Positions 17,913-25,455 of a stretch of DNA of 35,727 bases are shown here, piece after piece. Positions within the stretch are counted from its first letter, which is position 1, and the number at the start of each line of letters is the position of its first letter. The DNA lies in assembly GCA_949288715.1 (NCBI GenBank), contig CASELH010000059.1:1-35727 (forward strand), read 5' to 3'. This stretch comes from an uncultured Bacteroides sp. (GTDB lineage: Bacteria; Bacteroidota; Bacteroidia; Bacteroidales; Bacteroidaceae). The notes under the pieces were generated by a model. The model was not told the origin of the DNA and searched no databases. It was given only the letters and a program-made list of their open reading frames with translations. A program made the translations under genes and the position numbers.

Positions 17913-18611
17913 TTAGATTTCTTCTACTGATTTCGGGTCAATCTTGATACCCGCACTCATCGTGCTCGAAAGATAAATGCTCTTAATATATGTACCCTTG
18001 GCTGCACTCGGTTTCAACTTATTCAGTGTAGAGATAAACTCCTTAGCATTCTCGCGAATCTGCTCAGCACTGAAAGAAACCTTACCGATAGAAGTATGAA
18101 CGATACCGCTCTTATCTACCTTGAAATCTATTTTTCCTTGCTTTACTTCTTTTACAGCCTTGGCAACATCCATAGTCACGGTGCCGCTCTTCGGGTTAGG
18201 CATCAGGCCACGCGGACCCAGGATGCGTCCCAGAGCACCAATCTTACCCATGATAGACGGCATGGTGATAATCACATCCACATCCGTCCATCCGCCTTTG
18301 ATCTTTTCAATATATTCGTCAAGACCAACATAATCGGCTCCAGCTTCTTTTGCAGCAGCTTCAGCATCCGGCGTACACAACGCCAAGACACGCGTCACTT
18401 TACCAGTGCCGTGAGGAAGTGATACCACGCCTCTCACCATCTGGTTAGCCTTACGCGGGTCAACGCCCAAGCGGACATCGATATCCAATGAAGCATCAAA
18501 CTTGGTGTAAGTAATGTCCTTAACCAACTGAGAAGCTTCCTTGAGAGAGTATGCTTTCCCTGCTTCAATTTTTCCAGCAGCCAACTTTTGATTTTTTGTC
18601 AGTTTACCCAT
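17913..18611 (-). CDS. rplA: 50S ribosomal protein L1
   Basis: The 232-residue two-domain protein forms the L1 stalk that moves deacylated tRNA out of the E site. Family motifs include [26 protein letters not shown] and [19 protein letters not shown]1 commonly represses its own L11-L1 mRNA, but no obvious mimic of the rRNA site is visible in the short rplK leader. It lies 15 nt downstream of rplK. Confidence 0.98.
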   Translation of the reverse strand: MGKLTKNQKLAAGKIEAGKAYSLKEASQLVKDITYTKFDASLDIDVRLGVDPRKANQMVRGVVSLPHGTGKVTRVLALCTPDAEAAAKEAGADYVGLDEYIEKIKGGWTDVDVIITMPSIMGKIGALGRILGPRGLMPNPKSGTVTMDVAKAVKEVKQGKIDFKVDKSGIVHTSIGKVSFSAEQIRENAKEFISTLNKLKPSAAKGTYIKSIYLSSTMSAGIKIDPKSVEEI

Positions 18612-18626
18612 TCTAATTGAAGTTTA

Positions 18627-19070
18627 TTAGTTATTAACCGGGAACTCCCCTTTTACAGCGATACCCATACTACGAGCTGTACCTGCAACCATCTTCATGG
18701 CTGCCTCCACAGTGAAGCAATTTAAGTCAACCAACTTGTCTTGGGCAATCGTACGAACCTGCTCCCAAGTAATCTCGGCAACTTTCTTACGATTAGGCTC
18801 AGCTGAACCACTCTTCACCTTGGTCAATTCAAGCAACTGAATTGCTACGGGAGGAGTCTTGATGACAAAGTCAAAAGACTTATCTGCGTAGTAAGTGATA
18901 ATCACAGGAAGAACTTTTCCTGCTTTGTCTTGGGTTCTGGCGTTGAATTGCTTGCAAAACTCCATAATATTGATACCCTTGGAACCCAAAGCAGGACCCA
19001 CGGGAGGAGATGGATTTGCTGCGCCACCTTTAATCTGTAATTTGATTAATCCAGCAACTTCTTTAGCCAT
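18627..19070 (-). CDS. rplK: 50S ribosomal protein L11
   Basis: The 147-residue protein of the GTPase-associated centre shows [20 protein letters not shown], then [17 protein letters not shown], with the conserved N-terminal proline-rich helix needed for factor and thiostrepton interactions, and the C-terminal rRNA-binding domain ending [18 protein letters not shown]. The ATG at 19070 gives the standard [12 protein letters not shown] start; an in-frame TTG two codons upstream is less likely. It sits 57 nt after nusG without an intervening promoter. Confidence 0.98.
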   Translation of the reverse strand: MAKEVAGLIKLQIKGGAANPSPPVGPALGSKGINIMEFCKQFNARTQDKAGKVLPVIITYYADKSFDFVIKTPPVAIQLLELTKVKSGSAEPNRKKVAEITWEQVRTIAQDKLVDLNCFTVEAAMKMVAGTARSMGIAVKGEFPVNN

Positions 19071-19127
19071 TTTCAAAAAAAAATTATTGATTACATAAAA
19101 TGACAGAACAACCCGGCGTAACCCGAA

Positions 19128-19670
19128 TTATTCTTTCTCAACTTGCATAAAGCCCAATTCCAGCGGAGTCTTCCGCCCGAATATCTTTACCATGACCTTC
19201 AGTTTCTTCTTCTCAGTGTTCACTTCTTCAATGACACCGCTGAAACCACTGAACGGACCGTAATTCACCTTTACAGTCTCACCGACGATATACGGGATGC
19301 TCACGTCTTCCACGGCATCCTGCAACTCGTCGACCGTACCGAGTATGCGATTCACTTCTGCTTGCCTCAGAGGTACCGGTTTGTCAGTCCCCCCCAAAAA
19401 GCCAATGACATTGGGAGTATTCCTCAAATGATGGGCAACCTCGCCCACCAAAGCAGCTTCCACCAAAACATATCCGGGAAGATAACTTCTTTCCTTCACA
19501 ACCTTTTTGCCGTTGCGAACCTGATAAACCTTTTCAGTGGGAATCAATACCTGAGACACGTAATCGCCAAGCTCGCTGTTTTTAATATCAGCTTCAAGGT
19601 ATTCCTTTACCTTCGCTTCCTTTCCGCTAATAGCACGCAGCACGTACCACTTCTTTTCAATCTCAGACAT
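19128..19670 (-). CDS. nusG: Transcription termination/antitermination factor NusG
   Basis: The 180-residue protein has an N-terminal NGN domain (KKWYVLRAISGKEAKVKEYL, about 6-110) that binds the beta' clamp, and a C-terminal KOW domain (VKVNYGPFSGFSGVIEEVN, about 130-175) that contacts Rho or ribosomal protein S10. It links transcription with translation. It lies between secE (12 nt upstream) and rplK, the near-universal gene order. Confidence 0.98.
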   Translation of the reverse strand: MSEIEKKWYVLRAISGKEAKVKEYLEADIKNSELGDYVSQVLIPTEKVYQVRNGKKVVKERSYLPGYVLVEAALVGEVAHHLRNTPNVIGFLGGTDKPVPLRQAEVNRILGTVDELQDAVEDVSIPYIVGETVKVNYGPFSGFSGVIEEVNTEKKKLKVMVKIFGRKTPLELGFMQVEKE

Positions 19671-19682
19671 TTCTACTTAAAA

Positions 19683-19871
19683 TTAATGAGGATAAACAAA
19701 CTCCATGATATTCTGGAAACAGAAGTCCATCACAAACACCACCAGCGCAATAATCAGGGAAGCAGATAATACAGCTACTGCACTGCTGGACAGCTCAGAA
19801 TACGTAGGCCACGACACTTTATGAACAAGTTCGTCGTAAGTTTCCTTCAAATAAGATACAATTCTTTTCAT
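19683..19871 (-). CDS. secE: Preprotein translocase subunit SecE
   Basis: This 62-residue minimal SecE has an amphipathic N-terminal helix (MKRIVSYLKETYDELVHKVS), the conserved WPTYSEL motif and one membrane helix (about 31-53). It clamps SecY in the inner-membrane protein channel. The ATG at 19871 is chosen because the longer in-frame version would begin inside the tRNA-Trp gene just upstream; only 14 nt separate the tRNA 3' end from this start. Confidence 0.96.
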   Translation of the reverse strand: MKRIVSYLKETYDELVHKVSWPTYSELSSSAVAVLSASLIIALVVFVMDFCFQNIMEFVYPH

Positions 19872-19885
19872 TGCAATAACATTAG

Positions 19886-19958
19886 CACGGGAGGAGAGGC
19901 TCGAACTCCCGACACCCGGTTTTGGAGACCGGTGCTCTACCAACTGAGCTACTCCCGT
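19886..19958 (-). tRNA. tRNA-Trp (CCA anticodon)
   Basis: The 73-nt gene folds as a complete cloverleaf: acceptor ACGGGAG/CTCCCGT with discriminator G, D arm AGCTCAGTTGGTAGAGCA, anticodon stem CCGGT/ACCGG with loop CTCCAAA, and T arm with GTTCGAG. The 3' CCA is not encoded. It lies within the mRNA between tuf and secE, so it must be cut out of the operon transcript. Confidence 0.96.
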
Positions 19959-19963
19959 GTGAA

Positions 19964-19999
19964 CTTAATCAGTTCCCGTTTCACCGGGAACCGATTAAG
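19964..19999 (-). ncRNA. 15-bp RNA hairpin between tuf and tRNA-Trp
   Basis: Arms 19985-19999 and 19964-19978 pair over 15 bp with one G.U on the minus-strand RNA and a 6-nt loop. It begins 10 nt after the tuf stop and ends 5 nt before the tRNA. There is no U-run, so it is not a normal terminator; a 3'-end stabiliser of tuf mRNA or a processing site that frees tRNA-Trp is more likely. Confidence 0.65.
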
Positions 20000-20008
20000 G
20001 GTTTTATT

Positions 20009-21193
20009 TTAGTCCAGAATTTCAGTAATCTGGCCAGAGCCTACCGTACGGCCACCTTCGCGGATAGCGAAACGCAGACCAACGTTCAGGGCTACCGGAT
20101 AAATCAGCGTTACAGTGATTTCCACGTTGTCGCCCGGCATTACCATTTCTACACCTTCCGGCAAAGTGATTTCACCGGTACAGTCCATTGTGCGGAGGTA
20201 GAATTGAGGACGATATTTGTTGTGGAACGGAGTGTGACGGCCACCTTCTTCTTTCTTCAAAACATAGATAGAAGCTTTGAACTTAGAGTGGGGCTTAATC
20301 TGACCCGGCTTGCAGAGCACCATACCGCGCTTGATTTCGTTCTTGTCGATACCACGCAGCAACAGACCTACGTTATCGCCAGCTTCACCTTCATCCAACA
20401 GCTTGCGGAACATTTCAACGCCTGTTACAACAGACTTCTTATCTTCACCCAAGCCAAGGATTTCAACTTCGTCACCTACCTTAACAACACCAGTTTCAAT
20501 ACGACCAGTTGCTACAGTACCACGACCAGTGATAGAGAACACGTCTTCAACCGGCATCAAGAAAGGCTTATCGATATCGCGGGGAGGCAGAGGAATCCAA
20601 GTGTCGCAAGCATCCATCAGCTCCATGATCTTCTCTTCCCATTTGGGCACGCCGTTCAATGCGCCAAGAGCAGAACCCTGGATGAAAGGAGTGTTGTCAC
20701 CATCGAAATCGTATGCAGACAGCAGTTCGCGCATTTCCATTTCAACGAGCTCCAACATTTCGGGGTCGTCTACCATATCGCACTTGTTCATGAATACAAC
20801 CAGTCTCGGTACGTTTACCTGACGAGCCAACAGGATGTGTTCGCGAGTCTGAGGCATCGGACCATCGGTAGCAGCCACAACGATGATAGCACCATCCATC
20901 TGAGCAGCACCAGTTACCATGTTCTTTACATAGTCGGCGTGTCCCGGGCAGTCAACGTGTGCATAGTGACGGTTCTTGGTCTCATACTCTACGTGAGCGG
21001 TATTGATAGTAATACCTCTTTCCTTTTCTTCCGGAGCGTTGTCAATCTGGTCGAAAGACTTAACTTCAGAAAGACCTTGCTTAGCCAGCACCGTAGTAAT
21101 AGCAGCCGTCAACGTGGTTTTACCGTGGTCTACGTGACCAATTGTACCAATGTTTACGTGAGGTTTGGTACGTTCGAATTTCTCTTTAGCCAT
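20009..21193 (-). CDS. tuf: Elongation factor Tu
   Basis: The 394-residue GTPase delivers aminoacyl-tRNA to the ribosome. It shows the G1 motif GHVDHGKT (19-26), the switch II motif DCPGH, NKCD for guanine recognition, and beta-barrel domains 2 and 3 with [14 protein letters not shown] (switch I) intact. The length matches the family. It is transcribed from the upstream tRNA promoter, since the 48-nt gap to tRNA-Thr(GGU) contains no TAnnTTTG box. Confidence 0.99.
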   Translation of the reverse strand: MAKEKFERTKPHVNIGTIGHVDHGKTTLTAAITTVLAKQGLSEVKSFDQIDNAPEEKERGITINTAHVEYETKNRHYAHVDCPGHADYVKNMVTGAAQMDGAIIVVAATDGPMPQTREHILLARQVNVPRLVVFMNKCDMVDDPEMLELVEMEMRELLSAYDFDGDNTPFIQGSALGALNGVPKWEEKIMELMDACDTWIPLPPRDIDKPFLMPVEDVFSITGRGTVATGRIETGVVKVGDEVEILGLGEDKKSVVTGVEMFRKLLDEGEAGDNVGLLLRGIDKNEIKRGMVLCKPGQIKPHSKFKASIYVLKKEEGGRHTPFHNKYRPQFYLRTMDCTGEITLPEGVEMVMPGDNVEITVTLIYPVALNVGLRFAIREGGRTVGSGQITEILD

Positions 21194-21241
21194 AGCTTTA
21201 CTTGTTATTTATTTGATTAATAATCAGCATTCACTATTTTG

Positions 21242-21313
<72 letters not shown>

Positions 21314-21321
21314 AAGATGGG

Positions 21322-21404
21322 TGGGCAAAGATGGATTCGAACCACCGAAGGCGTAAGCCAGCAGATTTACAGTCTGCCCCATTTGGCCACTCTGGAATTT
21401 GCCC
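21322..21404 (-). tRNA. tRNA-Tyr (GTA anticodon)
   Basis: The 83-nt class II tRNA has acceptor GGGCAAA/TTTGCCC with discriminator A, anticodon stem GCAGA/TCTGC with loop CTGTAAA, and a long variable arm (TGGCTTACGCCTTC region) as expected for tyrosine tRNAs. CCA is not encoded. Confidence 0.96.
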
Positions 21405-21434
21405 TAATATCTTTTTCCCTTTTCGTCACTTTCG

Positions 21435-21508
21435 AGCCTCTTGTCGGATTCGAACCAACGACCCCGAGATTACAAATCACGTGCTCTGGCCAACTGAGCT
21501 AAAGAGGC
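21435..21508 (-). tRNA. tRNA-Thr (TGT anticodon)
   Basis: The 74-nt cloverleaf has acceptor GCCTCTT/AAGAGGC with discriminator T, loop TTTGTAA giving anticodon TGT, and T arm GGTTCGAATCC. The anticodon stem CGTGA/TCTCG contains one central T-T mismatch. It is the first gene after promoter P2, with a leader of about 45 nt. Confidence 0.93.
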
Positions 21509-21560
21509 GAATTGCTCAAAAATACAGCCGTCACGTTCTGTAGTGTGAGCGAAACGGCTG

Positions 21561-21591
21561 CAAAGTTACGCATTATTTTCTTTCCCGCAAA
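21561..21591 (-). promoter_or_regulatory. Promoter P2 of the tRNA-tuf-rpoBC operon
   Basis: On the minus strand TTTG (21588-21591), 19 nt, then TAACTTTG (21561-21568) is a perfect consensus promoter placed between the hpf stop and the first tRNA. No comparable site is seen until the rpoC terminator, so it probably drives the whole block. Confidence 0.8.
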
Positions 21592-21603
21592 TTTTTAGCG
21601 GAA

Positions 21604-21903
21604 TTATTTGCTTCTTTGTTTCTCTTTGTACTTCACCAGCTGCTTTTCCAACGCCTCCAAGCACAAATCCACGGCTTCTTCAAACGTGTCGCACACCTTG
21701 TTAGCGTAAAACTCGCCGTTCGCTACCAATACCTTCACGCCGGCTTCTTTGTTTTCAGCAGTCTCAGGCTTCACAACTTTCAATGACACCTCTACTTTCC
21801 TTATATCATCGTAAAACCTTTCCAACTTGGCAGTCTTTTTCTGAATAAAAGCCTGCAATTGCTCTGATGCATCAAAGTGAATCGATTGAATTCTTACTTC
21901 CAT
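21604..21903 (-). CDS. hpf: Ribosome hibernation-promoting factor, short HPF/RaiA type
   Basis: The 99-residue protein has the HPF/RaiA beta-alpha-beta-beta-beta-alpha fold: MEVRIQSIHFDASEQLQAFI, then KLERFYDDIRKVEVSLKV, a mid strand (VKVLVANGEFYANK) and the C-terminal helix CLEALEKQLVKYKEKQRSK. It binds the small subunit and silences or protects ribosomes during slow growth. It lacks the C-terminal extension of the long dimer-forming type. It follows xerC by 17 nt. Confidence 0.93.
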   Translation of the reverse strand: MEVRIQSIHFDASEQLQAFIQKKTAKLERFYDDIRKVEVSLKVVKPETAENKEAGVKVLVANGEFYANKVCDTFEEAVDLCLEALEKQLVKYKEKQRSK

Positions 21904-21920
21904 ACTTACCTCCTTTTTCT

Positions 21921-22805
21921 TTAAGCTCGAGGATGAGCTTGGTTATACACTTTTTTTAGTTCCTCGAACGTAGTGTGCGTATAGACCTCGGTGGTGGCCA
22001 GACTTTCGTGCCCCAGCAGCTCCTTTATGGCATCCAGGTCGGCGCCATTGTTCAACATTACCGTTGCAAAGGTATGCCTTAGCACGTGCGGGCTCCGCTT
22101 CTTTATCGTAACTACCTTCGAGAGGTTTTGTTTCACAATCTGTGCTACGACACTCTGCGAAATCCGTCGTCCTTTCTTCCCGACAAAAAATGCGCCCGAC
22201 CTCATCGGTACGGCGTCATTGCGCACCGCCATGTACTCCTCCATGGAATGCCTCAGCTCCTCGTCGAACGGTATGAGCCGTTGCTTGTTTCGTTTTCCCG
22301 TCACCTTGATGACCGATTCCGAGAAGTCAACATCCACATCGTTCAGCCCGACCAGCTCCGCACGCCTCATGCCCGTTTCATAGAGCATTTCCACAACCAT
22401 GCGGTCACGGCATCCTTCAAAGCCTTCTCCGAAGTCCATGTCGTCCAGCAGCCTGTCCATTTCCTTCTCCTTCACGAATACGGGCAGCGGTTTCTTCCGT
22501 TTAGGCCCCGTCACCTTTCGCAACGGGTCGGTTGCCACTTCCCCTCGTTTCAGCAGGAACTTGAAATAGGCGCGCACCGAACTCAGTTTCCGGTTAATGG
22601 TATTGGAGGCTAAGCCTTCGTCCATCAGCGAAGTAATCCAGTCACGGACCAGCTCCGCATCCACATCCGCAGGCTCCACATCGCCACGCAACTTTTTGCC
22701 GAACTCCTGCAATTCGTGCACGTCAGCCAGGTAATAGGAAACCGTACCGGCCGCGTAGTTCCGCTCGAACTGCAGATACTCAAGAAAAGAGTCTGTCGCC
22801 AACAT
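21921..22805 (-). CDS. xerC: XerC-type tyrosine recombinase
   Basis: The 294-residue enzyme resolves chromosome dimers at dif with a partner Xer protein. The N-terminal SAM-like core-binding domain spans about 1-90 and the catalytic domain follows, with R147 (ETGMRRAEL), K171 (VTGKRNK), H240 and R243 (HVLRH), H266 (LGHESL) and nucleophile Y275 (TTEVYTH), so all catalytic residues are present. The length is that of housekeeping Xer proteins rather than longer transposon integrases, and its place between rpsU and hpf is the conserved Bacteroidales position. It could be the partner Xer rather than XerC itself. Confidence 0.92.
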   Translation of the reverse strand: MLATDSFLEYLQFERNYAAGTVSYYLADVHELQEFGKKLRGDVEPADVDAELVRDWITSLMDEGLASNTINRKLSSVRAYFKFLLKRGEVATDPLRKVTGPKRKKPLPVFVKEKEMDRLLDDMDFGEGFEGCRDRMVVEMLYETGMRRAELVGLNDVDVDFSESVIKVTGKRNKQRLIPFDEELRHSMEEYMAVRNDAVPMRSGAFFVGKKGRRISQSVVAQIVKQNLSKVVTIKKRSPHVLRHTFATVMLNNGADLDAIKELLGHESLATTEVYTHTTFEELKKVYNQAHPRA

Positions 22806-22849
22806 ATCGTCGCACTCCTATTAGTAATTCATGCAACGAATGTATGAAA

Positions 22850-22886
22850 AAGAATTCAATAATTCAAACGATTTTACGAATTATTA
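22850..22886 (-). terminator. Weak AT-rich terminator after rpsU
   Basis: AATAATTC/GAATTATT (22878-22885 with 22858-22865) forms an 8-bp A/T-rich stem followed on the minus strand by GAATTCTTTTTC. It overlaps the rpsU stop. The low GC content suggests only partial termination, giving more S21 than XerC. Confidence 0.35.
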
Positions 22887-23075
22887 ATCTTCCTGTTGAT
22901 GAAGTTTCTGTACGTAAACAGCGTGTTCCTTTTTAAGTCTCTTGATTACAGAGGGTTTGTCGAATTGCTGACGGCTGCGCAATTCCTTCACCACGCCGGT
23001 CTTCTCAAATTTGCGCTTGAACTTCTTCAGCGCCTTCTCGATGTTCTCGCCTTCTTTTACAGGTACTACAATCAT
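22884..23075 (-). CDS. rpsU: 30S ribosomal protein S21
   Basis: The 63-residue basic protein MIVVPVKEGENIEKALKKFK, with the family-typical RKFEKTGVVKELRSRQQF, is S21, which lies near the 3' end of 16S rRNA. In some Bacteroidota S21 helps hide the anti-Shine-Dalgarno sequence, which agrees with the scarcity of Shine-Dalgarno sites here. Its own start has no Shine-Dalgarno (the 20 nt before the ATG are A/T-rich), unlike the strong site reported for rpsU in some flavobacteria. It heads the rpsU-xerC-hpf operon. Confidence 0.97.
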   Translation of the reverse strand: MIVVPVKEGENIEKALKKFKRKFEKTGVVKELRSRQQFDKPSVIKRLKKEHAVYVQKLHQQED

Positions 23076-23143
23076 TTTTTTAGCTTTAAGTATTTAATAT
23101 GGTTAATGAATAAATAACCGCCCATGCCGGACGATTTGAGCCG

Positions 23144-23176
23144 CAAAATTACACATAGTTTATTTATTCACAAAAC
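23144..23176 (-). promoter_or_regulatory. rpsU: Promoter P1 of rpsU-xerC-hpf
   Basis: On the minus strand TTTG (23173-23176), 21 nt, then TAATTTTG (23144-23151) fits the -33/-7 consensus. The transcript would have a leader of about 60 nt before rpsU. Confidence 0.75.
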
Positions 23177-23438
23177 ATTCCGCCTAAAAAGTGCCGACTT
23201 CCACCCAATTCAGTCTTATTTTGTCCGCTCTTTTTCCGCTCCATAGGGTCGAAGGCCAACCGAACCAGCACCGAATGGGGTACGAGTGGGGTACGAATGA
23301 GGTCTGTAGCGGGATTGTAAATGTTGGTTACCGACAGGATTTTCCGCCCGCCGCGTGTGCATATTCCGGCATTTCTGCGTATTTTTGTATCCGGTTAAAT
23401 CAATTATTCGCATTCTCAACAAACACGTTATCAACCTT
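23177..23438. other. Intergenic gap with G/A-rich repeat-like segment
   Basis: No gene is visible. From 23240 to 23312 the sequence begins TCCATAGGG and continues with degenerate copies of GGGGTACGAA, resembling the segment at 345-410. Further right, TATTTTTG at 23380-23387 matches the -7 box and lies 51 nt before the hydrolase start codon, so it is the likely promoter of that gene; its -33 element is not recognisable. Confidence 0.45.
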
Positions 23439-24242
23439 ATGAGAACTTTTCTTTTCATCCTGGGCATGCTGGCATGCCTCCAGCTTTCCGCCCAAGAGGC
23501 ACACTATGCCACCGAGCGGAACTTGACTTACACCACCTCGACCGACGCCTATGCACAAGAGCGGTGCAAGTTGGACGTGTATCACCCTACCGACGCGAAG
23601 GACTGCCCCGTAGTGGTGTGGTTTCACGGCGGCGGACTGACGAGCGGGCAAAAAGCCATCCCTGCCAAACTGCGGGAGCACGGCATGGCGGTGGTGGCCG
23701 TGAACTACCGGCTGCTGCCCCGCGTAGACATCAACGCCTGCCTGGACGACGCGGCGGCGGCCGTGGCCTGGACGTTCAGGGAGATTGCCAAATATGGCGG
23801 CAGCACGCAGAAAATCTTCCTGTCGGGGCACTCGGCCGGCGGCTACCTCGTCACCATGCTGGGACTGGACAAGCAGTGGCTTAATAAATATGGTATAGAT
23901 GCCGACTCCATTGCCGGGCTGATTCCCTTCAGCGGGCAGATGATAAGCCACTTTGCCTACCGGGACATGAACGGCATAGGCAACCTGCAGCCTACCATCG
24001 ACCGGTATGCCCCGTTGTTCCACGTGCGGAAGGATGCCCCGCCCTTGGTACTCATCACGGGCGACCGCGAGCAGGAGCTCTTTGGCCGCTACGAGGAGAA
24101 TGCCTACATGTGGCGCATGATGAAGCTGACAGGGCACACGGAAACCTACCTGTACGAGATAGGCGGGTATGACCACGGCGCCATGGCCGAGCCGGCATTC
24201 CACATCTTGCACCAGCATGTGAAGAAGATATTGGGGAATTGA
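23439..24242 (+). CDS. Secreted alpha/beta-hydrolase (esterase/lipase-like)
   Basis: The 267-residue protein starts with a signal peptide (MRTFLFILGMLACLQLSAQ, cleavage probably after A18), so it acts outside the cytoplasm. The hydrolase fold shows the oxyanion motif HGGG (63-66), the nucleophile elbow GHSAGG with S132, a probable acid D209 in TGDRE and H246 in YDHGAM, the arrangement of HSL-type esterases. Substrates of such proteins include short-chain esters and acetyl groups on glycans; none can be assigned. It is convergent with the sigma/anti-sigma operon. The start was chosen for the signal peptide; the longer frame upstream would include the promoter box. Confidence 0.88.
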   Translation: MRTFLFILGMLACLQLSAQEAHYATERNLTYTTSTDAYAQERCKLDVYHPTDAKDCPVVVWFHGGGLTSGQKAIPAKLREHGMAVVAVNYRLLPRVDINACLDDAAAAVAWTFREIAKYGGSTQKIFLSGHSAGGYLVTMLGLDKQWLNKYGIDADSIAGLIPFSGQMISHFAYRDMNGIGNLQPTIDRYAPLFHVRKDAPPLVLITGDREQELFGRYEENAYMWRMMKLTGHTETYLYEIGGYDHGAMAEPAFHILHQHVKKILGN

Positions 24243-24302
24243 ACCGAAGAAACGGGAAAGGCAATTCTACCGTCCGCAGCTCTCCGCCGCACAGGGCAAA
24301 GT

Positions 24303-24377
24303 GCCCCTCACGACGGAGAACTGCCATATCCGGTAGAGACTTCCGCCTCTGTCTGCGTCAACCATGAGGGGCTACTT
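24303..24377 (+). terminator. Possible terminator of the hydrolase gene
   Basis: GCCCCTCA (24303-24310) can pair with TGAGGGGC (24365-24372), followed by TACTTTTT. The 54-nt loop is long, although it contains smaller complementary segments. The right arm overlaps the last codon of the convergent anti-sigma gene. Confidence 0.3.
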
Positions 24378-24743
24378 TTTACCGAAAGAACGCTTGAAAT
24401 AGGCCTTACGCATCCAATAATCGAAAAGCAACAAGAGCACGACTAACACGCCCAATGCCCACAGAGGCATGGCGGGCACATTGCAACTGTCGTTTACCAC
24501 CTGCAGCAAATCTACCTTGAAAACATCGGGGGAATAATGCGACAAAACGGCAATGCCACCTGCGGCAAGAGCCAAGGAAACACACAGCAACACTACAGCC
24601 ATACGCCGTCCGGCCTTCCGCTCCTGCAACTGTGCCGCCTCTTCCACCTTTTTCACCATACGGTAATAATAATTGGAAGACAATCTGACCGGTTCTTCTT
24701 GCATCAAAGCCTGTTTCAATCCTTTATCCCTGCCTATTTCCAT
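24372..24743 (-). CDS. Putative anti-sigma factor, membrane-bound
   Basis: The 123-residue protein has a charged N-terminal cytoplasmic part (about 1-42, including LSSNYYYRMVKKVEEAAQLQ) and two membrane helices (about 46-68 and 92-108), ending in a basic tail. Its start overlaps the ECF sigma gene by 10 nt, so the two are translationally coupled. Short membrane proteins in this position usually sequester the sigma factor, but it lacks the zinc-binding HxxxCxxC motif of ZAS-type anti-sigmas and has no clear named family, so the role is inferred from context. Confidence 0.65.
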   Translation of the reverse strand: MEIGRDKGLKQALMQEEPVRLSSNYYYRMVKKVEEAAQLQERKAGRRMAVVLLCVSLALAAGGIAVLSHYSPDVFKVDLLQVVNDSCNVPAMPLWALGVLVVLLLLFDYWMRKAYFKRSFGKK

Positions 24744-25297
24744 AACTGTTCCTCCTCTTTCTTCACTAACAAATATATCTTCTTGCGGATGCGGTGCAAC
24801 CGTACCTTTAAGGCGCCGGGGGAGACACCGACAATACGGGCTACCTCCTGCACATCTTTTTCCTCTTTATAAAATAGAACAATAATCAGTCTTTCTTCCG
24901 GTTCAAGCCGGGAAACAGCTTTTTGCAACAAGTGGATGCGTTCTTCGCTTTCATCATCCAACGCCTCATCGACCACAGCATCCGAAAGCACCGACAACTC
25001 CCGTTCATCCATCACACAAGTATTAAAGTCACGCTTCCGTGCATAAGATATGCCCACGTGATAGGCTATGGCATACAGCCAAGTGGAAAAACTGCTTTTG
25101 CCACGGAAGGTGCGGAGTTTACAGTAAGCCTTCAGAAAGACATCTTGGGTGAGTTCTTCGGCATCTTCCCTGTTACCGGAAAGCCGGAAAAGCAGATTGA
25201 ACACCTGCGTGCTGTATGCCCGCAGAAAGTATTCATACTTCCCGGTGTCTCCATTAAGGACACAATCGATAATATGTTTTTCTGTTTCCGGTTCCAT
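24734..25297 (-). CDS. ECF-family RNA polymerase sigma factor
   Basis: The 187-residue protein has a sigma region 2 at about 20-90 (YEYFLRAYSTQVFNLLFRLS, then DAEELTQDVFLKAYCKLRTF) and a sigma region 4 helix-turn-helix at about 128-178 (LEPEERLIIVLFYKEEKDVQ, then EVARIVGVSPGALKVRLHRI). There is no region 1 or 3, as in all ECF sigmas. It is followed by a membrane protein gene, the likely anti-sigma. An ECF-type promoter directly upstream suggests that it transcribes its own gene. The predicted start site lies only a few bases before the ATG, so the mRNA may be nearly leaderless. Confidence 0.93.
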   Translation of the reverse strand: MEPETEKHIIDCVLNGDTGKYEYFLRAYSTQVFNLLFRLSGNREDAEELTQDVFLKAYCKLRTFRGKSSFSTWLYAIAYHVGISYARKRDFNTCVMDERELSVLSDAVVDEALDDESEERIHLLQKAVSRLEPEERLIIVLFYKEEKDVQEVARIVGVSPGALKVRLHRIRKKIYLLVKKEEEQLWK

Positions 25298-25302
25298 AAT
25301 TA

Positions 25303-25335
25303 CCTATTAGACGCAATGCTACGCCTTAGGTTACA
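25303..25335 (-). promoter_or_regulatory. ECF-type promoter of the sigma/anti-sigma operon
   Basis: On the minus strand TGTAACC (25329-25335), a 15-nt spacer and CGTCTA (25308-25313) form a -35/-10 pair of ECF type. It is the mirror image of the promoter at 25383-25415. This predicts positive autoregulation by the adjacent sigma factor. Transcription should start near 25301, about 4 nt before the ATG. Confidence 0.75.
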
Positions 25336-25382
25336 GTGATATGCCTATTTTCTTTCTACCCTCATTTTTTTATTCGGCTCAA

Positions 25383-25415
25383 TGTAACCTTGCCCGCCTC
25401 TATGCGTCTAACAGG
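25383..25415 (+). promoter_or_regulatory. ECF-type promoter of the divergent membrane protein gene
   Basis: TGTAACC (25383-25389), 15 nt, CGTCTA (25405-25410), with the flanking bases also conserved. The same elements at the same spacing occur inverted at 25303-25335, so one sigma factor should drive both directions. The start codon at 25456 leaves a leader of about 40 nt. Confidence 0.75.
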
Positions 25416-25455
25416 TACAAAGGAATAAATATTAATCATTAAAACAATTACTATT

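Noticed and set aside
19872-19943. Longer SecE form starting at 19943
   Set aside because: The extra residues would be translated from the tRNA-Trp gene; the short form starts with the normal SecE N terminus.
21525-21560. Hairpin CAGCCGT...ACGGCTG near the P2 promoter as a leader structure
   Set aside because: One arm (21554-21560) lies between the -7 box and the predicted start site, so at most part of it would be transcribed.
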